Positions 1-19,112 of a stretch of 19,112 bases of DNA are shown in pieces. The first letter of the stretch is position 1. Each line of letters opens with the position of its first letter. The translations under genes were made by a program, and so were the position numbers. This DNA is from Ichthyophonus hoferi. Lineage: Eukaryota > Opisthokonta > Ichthyosporea > Ichthyophonida > Ichthyophonidae. The stretch spans positions 315,865 through 334,976 of the forward strand of contig NAOQ01000017.1 in assembly GCA_002751075.1 (NCBI GenBank). Direction: 5' to 3'. The notes beneath the pieces were generated by a model, which was given only the letters and a program-made list of their open reading frames with translations, did not search any database and was not told where the DNA came from.

Positions 1-70
1 GATACATACACACACGTGCATACATATTGACCTATATATATAGATATACCAATCAAATTGGCTTACATAC

Positions 71-13430
<13,360 letters not shown>

Positions 13431-13511
13431 GTTTACGATGCTAATGTAATAGCTTCAAAATGATATATATATATATATATAAATAAATATGGTACTAACA
13501 AACTATCACTA

Positions 13512-13567
13512 TACGTGTATGTATTCTATAGAGAAATTGGCGCCTTGTGCTATAGAATATATACGTT
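13512..13567. repeat. Inverted repeat upstream of POLR3A around TTGGCGCC
   Basis: ATTCTATAG at 13523-13531 and its exact reverse complement CTATAGAAT at 13550-13558 enclose an 18-nt loop with TTGGCGCC. The pairing continues outwards (ACGTGTATGT against ATATACGT) with a small mismatch/indel. It lies 80-140 bp upstream of the POLR3A start codon. Confidence 0.75.
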
Positions 13568-14210
13568 ATGCTCTTTGTGAGCGACGTGCAAGAGCGGCTA
13601 ACCGTATACGTATCTACAGGTGCATACTGACAAGTTCCTGGTGAATAATTGTATATTGTTTATATTATTTATATTAACTATTATGGTATGCAACAAATTG
13701 TAATAATCCTGGCCACATGTACGAAAATGGATTCCACACAGATCTATGATGCGATAATGACGCATTGTTTTATCATACGTACTATTCGAATTGAACTCAC
13801 TTTGACCTAATGTTTGAATTGTTCACCATGCAAATAAATATAATAATAATAATTTAGTATAGAAAAAATAAATATTTTTCTACTATAATTTTAATTTAAA
13901 ACAAAATTAAATAAAAAACTTACATAAATACTATAATATTTTACTAAAATAAACTCAAATATTGATAAAAGGGGTATTTATGAAGAAGAGTCACATAAAA
14001 ATTACGATTCGAGTCGATTTTATTGACAGTAGTTACGGATCGAATCAAGTCGGTGTAAGTGATTGGCTGATCGAGTTAAGCTGTCACACATGGTTAGAGA
14101 GAGTGCAAATTGTCCTTGTCACAATAAGCATTTGCGTTTCACATTGTATTTTTCGCTAGAAAACAGCGGAGAACCGTATCTTTTTCGCCTACTTACGACT
14201 CTATAGACAG

Positions 14211-14558
14211 GTAAAACTCTTATATTATTAATGAAGATATGAGATAGCGGATATACAAATTTCCGAGTTTTTTTTTTTGAGTGGTTATCACTATGGGTTA
14301 GGTCTTGTTTTATTGATGGCCACACTACATAATACACGGCCGTATTGCATTATTTGACCATAGTTGTAATCGTTACAAGAATGGGTTTCTTACACAGCCA
14401 AATTCTTGTGGAAATGTCAAAGGGGAGGTATGTTACATGTATGTATTATTGTGATTGTAAACTATAAAGTTTTAAGGTAAATTGCAACGGGTTGATGGCT
14501 AATTTGTCTCATCTCTCTTTCTTTCTTTCTTTCTTTCACACACACACACACACACACA

Positions 14559-14589
<31 letters not shown>

Positions 14590-14616
14590 ACTCTCACTCT
14601 CACTCTCACTCTCTCC

Positions 14617-14647
<31 letters not shown>

Positions 14648-14670
14648 TTATCTATTCCCTTTTGTTATAG
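14211..14670 (+). other. Probable 5'-UTR intron of EIF3F (acceptor firm, donor uncertain)
   Basis: The sequence just before the EIF3F start has a pyrimidine tract and TTTGTTATAG at 14661-14670, followed by 20 nt of leader and ATG. This looks like a 3' splice site. Two donors are plausible: GACAG|GTAAAA at 14211 and GGGGAG|GTATGT at 14428. The exon before the first donor contains a pyrimidine run (ATCTTTTTCGCC, 14179-14190) that could be a TOP-like transcription start, as mammalian eIF3f mRNA is a TOP transcript. Which donor is used is not decidable here. Confidence 0.5.
14515..14650 (+). repeat. Compound TTTC/CA/CT/CACTCT/TA microsatellite before the EIF3F acceptor
   Basis: In order: TTTC repeats (about 14517-14536), CA repeats (14537-14559), CT repeats (14559-14587), CACTCT-like units (14588-14612) and TA/TG repeats (14617-14650). 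The first part is about 100 nt almost free of G, followed by the splice acceptor at 14669-14670. Confidence 0.95.
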
Positions 14671-14690
14671 TGAAACAATAAGCCATCGCC

Positions 14691-15542
14691 ATGTCCAGCC
14701 AGCCACTTTACCTAGCAGATGCCTCCACGTCCCCCCGTGTTAGAGTGCGCCCTGTTGTTCTCATGTCCATTGTAGACCACTTTTCACGCAGAGATGAAAA
14801 TCAGGAGCGTGTGATTGGTACTCTTTTGGGTGTTGTTAGAGATGGAGAGATTGAGATTCGCAATTGTTTCCCTGTTCCACACAACGAGACTGCCGATCAG
14901 GTAGCCATGAACATGGAGTTCCAGCGTACCATGTATGACCTCCACCACAAGGTCAACCAGAAGGAAGTTATTGTTGGATGGTACGCCACAGGTAACGAGA
15001 TTACAGAGCATTCTTCTTTGATCCACGAGTTCTACGGACGTGAGGCTGTGCATCCTATCCACCTCACCTTCAACTGTGACCTTACCAAGGGTTCTATTGG
15101 TTTCCAAGCTTATTCTACTGCACCACTTGGTATTGCCACCAAGTCCCCCGGCACTGTATTTGTTCCTATCCAGGCTGAGCTCCAATACAGCGACGCTGAA
15201 CGCACTGGTCTTGACCTACTGACTAGGACCACTGAGGCTCCTGATGGTACTGTACCTCTCATTAACGAGATGGATCACCTTGAAGGGGCTGTCGATAAGC
15301 TCACTGAGAGGCTGTTGGCCGTACAGGCTTATGTAAAGAAAGTGATTGCTGGGGAGATTGAGGGTGACAAGAAAATGGGCCGCCAGATCCTTGATTTGGT
15401 CCAGTCAGTACCCGAAATTGACGGTACTACACTCGATAAGCTTTTCAACAATGGTCTCCAGGACCTTCTTATGATCGTTTACCTTACCAATCTTACACGT
15501 ACACAGATGAAGCTGTCCGAGCGTCTCTACAACATTCTGTAA
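14691..15542 (+). CDS. EIF3F: Eukaryotic translation initiation factor 3 subunit f (MPN domain)
   Basis: Subunit f of the eIF3 complex, which acts on the 40S ribosome in the cytoplasm. The 283-residue protein is one uninterrupted reading frame. The MPN domain starts near residue 18 (VRPVVLMSIVDHFSRR), continues ERVIGTLLGVVRDGEIEIRN and CFPVPHNE, then VIVGWYATGNEITEHSSLIH and HPIHLTFN, to about residue 150. The metal-binding JAMM pattern (HxHx10D) is not present, as usual for eIF3f and unlike PSMD14 or CSN5. The C-terminal half (LERLLAVQ-like region TERLLAVQAYVKKVIAGE, then NNGLQDLLMIVYLTNLTRTQ) is the helical eIF3f/h-type tail. Human eIF3f is about 357 residues with an Ala/Pro-rich N-terminal extension; here that extension is missing. 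The start ATG has G at -3 and sits 21 nt after a probable acceptor. Base composition is clearly more GC-rich than the flanks. Confidence 0.97.
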   Translation: MSSQPLYLADASTSPRVRVRPVVLMSIVDHFSRRDENQERVIGTLLGVVRDGEIEIRNCFPVPHNETADQVAMNMEFQRTMYDLHHKVNQKEVIVGWYATGNEITEHSSLIHEFYGREAVHPIHLTFNCDLTKGSIGFQAYSTAPLGIATKSPGTVFVPIQAELQYSDAERTGLDLLTRTTEAPDGTVPLINEMDHLEGAVDKLTERLLAVQAYVKKVIAGEIEGDKKMGRQILDLVQSVPEIDGTTLDKLFNNGLQDLLMIVYLTNLTRTQMKLSERLYNIL

Positions 15543-15722
15543 GGATGGAGATAGGGGTGGTTGTGGGTACATACTGTTATTATTGATGTCCCGATTTCTT
15601 GTTCTATGGTGTTGCTAGGTTGCTATTCTTGCTTACATGTATGTAGCAGGTATTTATTTACTCAAGGTTCGACGTAAAATATTATATATGCTATTTGAAC
15701 TTATGCTGGCGTGTTGTGGTGT

Positions 15723-15758
15723 GTGTTATATAGTTATAGTTATAGTTATAGTTATAGC
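15723..15758. repeat. (TATAGT)n hexamer repeat in the EIF3F 3' flank
   Basis: About five TATAGT units, 180-215 bp after the EIF3F stop codon, probably in or just past the 3' UTR. No AATAAA signal is visible in the first 400 bp after the stop. Confidence 0.9.
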
Positions 15759-15864
15759 GGTTATGTTCTGTTTATCACGTTCCTTTTCCTTTATTTGAAT
15801 TTTCGGGTTATCAATGGTATGCGGTAGTGACATGTATAAATAATATACTCCGTGGAATAGATCA

Positions 15865-15919
15865 GTTAAGTGATATAAAGTTGAATGCGATAATGGCATT
15901 TTCTATACATTCACTTAAC
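15865..15919. repeat. Nested inverted repeat in the EIF3F 3' flank
   Basis: GTTAAGTGA at 15865-15873 pairs exactly with TCACTTAAC at 15911-15919. Inside it AATGC pairs with GCATT. Could be an RNA stem-loop near the transcript end or a small mobile-element remnant. Confidence 0.6.
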
Positions 15920-15966
15920 CTATTTACACTTCATTAGCCATTTACACAAAAGACTATATGTAAAAA

Positions 15967-15974
15967 TGACGTCA
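15967..15974. promoter_or_regulatory. Perfect CRE palindrome TGACGTCA
   Basis: Exact CREB/ATF site, 425 bp downstream of the EIF3F stop. A short plus-strand frame opens 12 bp later at 15986 but resembles no known protein, so a promoter here is only a possibility. Confidence 0.35.
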
Positions 15975-17098
15975 TATCGGCCTGGATGGCCAGTAAAGTT
16001 CAAGGCAACTGTGATGTTGATCTAGACATCGTGTTGGCAGGTTGCACAACTATGAATCTCCTTGGCTATAATACTACTTTTTTATTGGAATACGTTAGTG
16101 TGTATCACATTATCTTATTTGTTTTCTTCTTTTTTTTTTTTTTTGAGGGAGGAGAACTTTGTACAGGTATCATATCTACATGACTATTGATAGGATTTTT
16201 TAATGTCTAGCATAAGTTTTAATTGGTTCAGTGACATCTTTTTTTTACTAACGATCTTCCTCTATTAAGTCTGTCGTGTGCCTTTTTTTTTTTTTCATCT
16301 TCTGTACTTGATTGTGTTCACTTATGCTTATTAAGATAATTCAAAGTTATTTTGTAGCATTGCCTAATATTTCGTTGACTACGGGCCACAGGTTTAAGCC
16401 CCTCTCACAACATAGATATTAGCATAAACATGTTACTAACTATATCCTCAGGTGTTTATGCGTTGCAGACAAGACATATTTTTTTGTTCCTTCTTAATAC
16501 AATATTCTATTTATTCTGTAAAACCTTTGCGATATCTTCCTTCATTACATCTATCAATTATCTTCTTTTCACGGAGCTTATAAAAGGTGACTCTTTTTTA
16601 TTTTTGTAAGGGCATAAATGTGCGCACTATTTGAAACCATGACATGTTTCACTATATTCCGCAAGATTTGTTTTACCTCTTACATGAATGATCAATTTTT
16701 AAAGAAGGAATGGTTTTTCAACGTGATTGCTGTGTAACATATTTTTTTTAAAAGCCACCAATATAACAATACTTGACAACGGGACTCATATGGAACACGA
16801 GGTGCCTTGAGGGGCGATTGTACCCCTATCGTGCCATCTGTCTGAGTAACCAATGATCTTAATAACGATTATTAACGTGATTAAGAAAATATGAAAGCCA
16901 AGTTTACTTAAACTGCCATATTTCTCGAAATTCCTGTTGCAACTTGACATGCTTATACCCATTTATTTGCTGCAATTATATTCACCGTTACAGGGTTAGA
17001 TGGTTGACATTCATCACAATTACCAAATCCTATTTTAGTAGCCGTCGCTTTGCCAGTGTTCCAAGTCATACAGAAGTGAGCATAGCCTACCTCCTACA

Positions 17099-17122
17099 GG
17101 CGATTTGTAGTGACAAATCGCC
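17099..17122. repeat. Perfect 10-bp hairpin GGCGATTTGT / ACAAATCGCC
   Basis: Arms 17099-17108 and 17113-17122 with a 4-nt loop AGTG. Its GC content is above that of the surroundings. It could be the end or core of a short foldback element. Confidence 0.8.
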
Positions 17123-17511
17123 AGAGCTTCACAGTTCAAAATGAATTGATTATTGCTAAGCGATTACTATTTCAATAATTAAGATAACAGGTTGCCACAG
17201 TTTTCTTGGCACTAGGATTGTTGGCCAACATAATAATCAAGATATATATAAGTTTTATGCACCATGAGGAACAAAATTGCTCATAGGAAATATAATCAAT
17301 TTCGATACATTTGATAACGTCCAACACATGCCTACTATTATGTAGTTAACACTTTTAATGAACTCAGCAACATGAAATAGCCCTTTAATCTATTTTGCTT
17401 ATATGATCGGGTGCTTTTTGTGGGAAAATTAATCAGGCAGGAAGTTTGAGTTTAAGTTTAGGATTTTCCAACTGTAATAGTTAAATACCGGAACTAAATT
17501 CCGGGTAATAT

Positions 17512-17588
17512 CTATTTCCAAAATTTATGCAAGGACTGGTAAAAATTAACATGCCTCTTTAAGACGGGCTGGATATAGTCAATATCTG
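17512..17588 (-). other. Possible terminal exon or coding fragment, unknown
   Basis: On the minus strand a good acceptor (TTCTTTTGCAG) is followed by an open stretch, DIDYIQPVLKRHVNFYQSLH + KFWK, ending in a stop. It could be the last exon of an unrecognised gene or part of the same relic as 17936-18157, 350 bp upstream in the same strand. No close polyadenylation signal was seen. Confidence 0.25.
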
Positions 17589-17935
17589 CTGCAAAAGAAC
17601 ATTTCTTTACTTTAGATGTTTGTTTATATAGCTACAATTATTTAATATTAACAGCGATTGTTATTTTGCACGTGTAGTCCAAAAAAATGGCTCGGGCAGT
17701 CCAAGTCTGACTCTTAGTTGGTTGAATCTTGATCAATCGTCGTGGATTGGCTGACCATTCGACGCCAAACTGAGACATAATCTGATTGTGACGATCTCAC
17801 GGATTTATAATAAACCGTTTCAGATCATGTGTTTGGAGTCCTGTTAACTCATTGCATAGCTTACTGCCTAACACAAGTTTGACAGCTTCTATTAATGACT
17901 ATACAATCTTATAACTCCAGTAGTCTTTTATTGTG

Positions 17936-18157
17936 TTAGGGCAACTTAATCTCTTGCCCCCGGCAACGCAGTCTACAAAGAACGGTGTTATAGCCGTTTT
18001 TATCGTATGTCAACAGATCCTCTATCAGATCCCTTGGTAATGTCATTGGGTCATCTGCCAATAACACTGGCATTTATCCTGGCTGTCCAATTAACTGCGC
18101 TCTCCTAGCTTTTTCAACCTTGTGGACTTAGTCCTCAACTGCTGCTGACTTGCTCAA
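17936..18157 (-). pseudogene. Coding-like relic of unknown family
   Basis: On the minus strand one frame reads like protein over about 74 codons, with segments such as KVEKARRAQLIGQPG and DDPMTLPRDLIEDLLTYDKN; it is interrupted, so it looks broken. The last 45 codons (from 18073) are open. The balanced amino-acid use stands out from the low-complexity frames around it. I do not recognise the family: a decayed transposable-element gene, a host pseudogene or fragments of a spliced gene are all possible. No end repeats were found that would bound an element. Confidence 0.3.
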
Positions 18158-18374
18158 TAATCAAATATATCTTAGCCAATTTATATTCTGTGTATGCAAG
18201 GGTACACGTAAAAATATCTCTTAATTCGTGACTTCCTCAATTATAAACAAATATAGGTCATAGGGACTGAGCCTGTCTCTACTTAAATCTAACAATATCT
18301 ACATAATAGTAACGTTTATTGATAAAACAATGTAAGGGAAAATACTCCTCATGACCAGTTATCGTGGATGCCTA

Positions 18375-18398
18375 TTTAAGGAAAAATTCTTCCTTAAA
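18375..18398. repeat. Perfect 9-bp hairpin TTTAAGGAA / TTCCTTAAA
   Basis: Arms 18375-18383 and 18390-18398 around AAATTC. Confidence 0.75.
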
Positions 18399-19089
18399 CC
18401 TGACACATATAATAAGGTCGCAAGTTCCTTAATGAAGAGAAATATACACATTTAATGTAGTAAAGAATCTAGGTGCTATCTCAATTGTAAATCACCACCA
18501 TCGACCTATTCTAATCCAATTTAGATTACATCCTACTAACATATTAACATATTAGGGGATTGCATTGCCATGACCTAATAACTATAGGCTTACAATCGTG
18601 TAAATTGTTTTCTTATGATGTAAACCTATAGACAATTCTTTGAAAATAAATGAAAATTTTATCATCATGAAATAAGATATACTTGATCTATCATTCCGAC
18701 AAGGCCAAAGTGTCAACATTGAATTTTTATTCAAACATTTCCCAATATTATAAGATATGTATGCCGCAATATGCATTACCTGTGAGGATATTGCAATTTA
18801 AAGGTTTCATTTGCCATTAATTTAGGCATCCATCAAGATTAATGTACATTCATACATGTATTTCATATAGTACACTGGTTGGTTAGTTTGATATGAGTAT
18901 ATTGGTTAGTCAGGTTATGACCTGCATAGATGTTTTTCTAATCCTCTCATACATCACAGCTTATTTACATTTGAATCACATAGTATACTATATTCTATTA
19001 TATACTTAGTGCCATTCTGTATGGTCACCGTTTTCCACTCTTTAATTGCGTAGCATATCACAATATATCATGCTGTGGTTGGAATTTCA

Positions 19090-19112
19090 TATATATATAT
19101 ATATATATATAT
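19090..19112. repeat. (AT)n microsatellite at the right edge
   Basis: Pure AT run reaching the last base of the window, so its full length is unknown. Confidence 0.95.

Larger units (their letters stand above)
13431..14690. promoter_or_regulatory. Shared upstream region between POLR3A and EIF3F
   Basis: 1260 bp separate the two start codons, which face away from each other, so both promoters must lie here or overlap. Visible elements: a TA run at 13462-13481 close to the POLR3A start; a hairpin with TTGGCGCC (E2F-like) at its loop, 13512-13567; a CCAAT box in reverse (GATTGGCT, near 14060); the candidate EIF3F leader exon and its intron. 13790-13960 is very A/T-rich. No other coding potential was recognised. 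Confidence 0.55.
15543..19112. other. Gene-poor right flank
   Basis: After the EIF3F stop no frame longer than about 66 codons is present and none is a recognised protein. The stretch holds the hexamer repeat, the CRE, four hairpins (including CCGGAA/TTCCGG at 17488-17504), poly-T runs at about 16128-16144 and 16283-16296, and the two minus-strand coding-like fragments. Microsatellites, common elsewhere in the window, are nearly absent from 16300 to 19080. It then ends in an AT run. Confidence 0.6.

Noticed and set aside
14784-15185. 133-codon open frame antisense to EIF3F
   Set aside because: Shadow of a well-conserved coding sequence; the translation resembles nothing known.
15986-16183. 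65-codon frame starting MASKVQGNCD just after the CRE
   Set aside because: Second half is poly-Phe from a T run, weak start context, no known family. A first exon ending near 16038 cannot be excluded but has no support.

Overview
This is a eukaryotic, probably animal, genomic window. It is AT-rich and dense in microsatellites. It holds two conserved housekeeping genes arranged head to head. The protein sequences look like those of an early-branching metazoan (a sponge-like genome would fit), but the species cannot be fixed from the window alone.

Left two thirds, minus strand (13430 down to 71 and on past the left edge): POLR3A, the largest subunit of RNA polymerase III. I could trace 24 coding exons, each joined in frame to the next. 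They total 2775 nt (925 codons), from the start methionine through both clamp zinc sites, the catalytic [10 protein letters not shown] loop, the funnel and the bridge helix into the cleft region. The trigger loop, jaw and C-terminus lie beyond the left edge. The 23 complete introns run from 167 to 850 bp. One is a GC-AG intron and one flanks a 21-nt micro-exon. The introns also hold a 29-bp minisatellite, a MITE-like foldback of about 130 bp, a 21-bp tandem repeat and many simple repeats.

Middle (13431-14690): the shared upstream region between the two start codons. It contains a hairpin around a TTGGCGCC core near POLR3A. On the other side is a probable 5'-UTR intron of EIF3F, ending in an unusually long compound pyrimidine repeat before an acceptor at 14669-14670.

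14691-15542, plus strand: EIF3F, the MPN-domain subunit f of translation initiation factor 3, with an uninterrupted 283-codon CDS.

Right (15543-19112): no confident gene. It holds the EIF3F 3' flank with a hexamer repeat, a perfect CRE palindrome, several hairpins and poly-T runs. It also holds two minus-strand stretches that read like fragments of protein-coding sequence of unknown family and look decayed or incomplete.

The two genes serve the same growth programme: Pol III makes tRNA and 5S rRNA, and eIF3 drives translation initiation. That makes shared control from the common upstream region plausible, but this is an inference.
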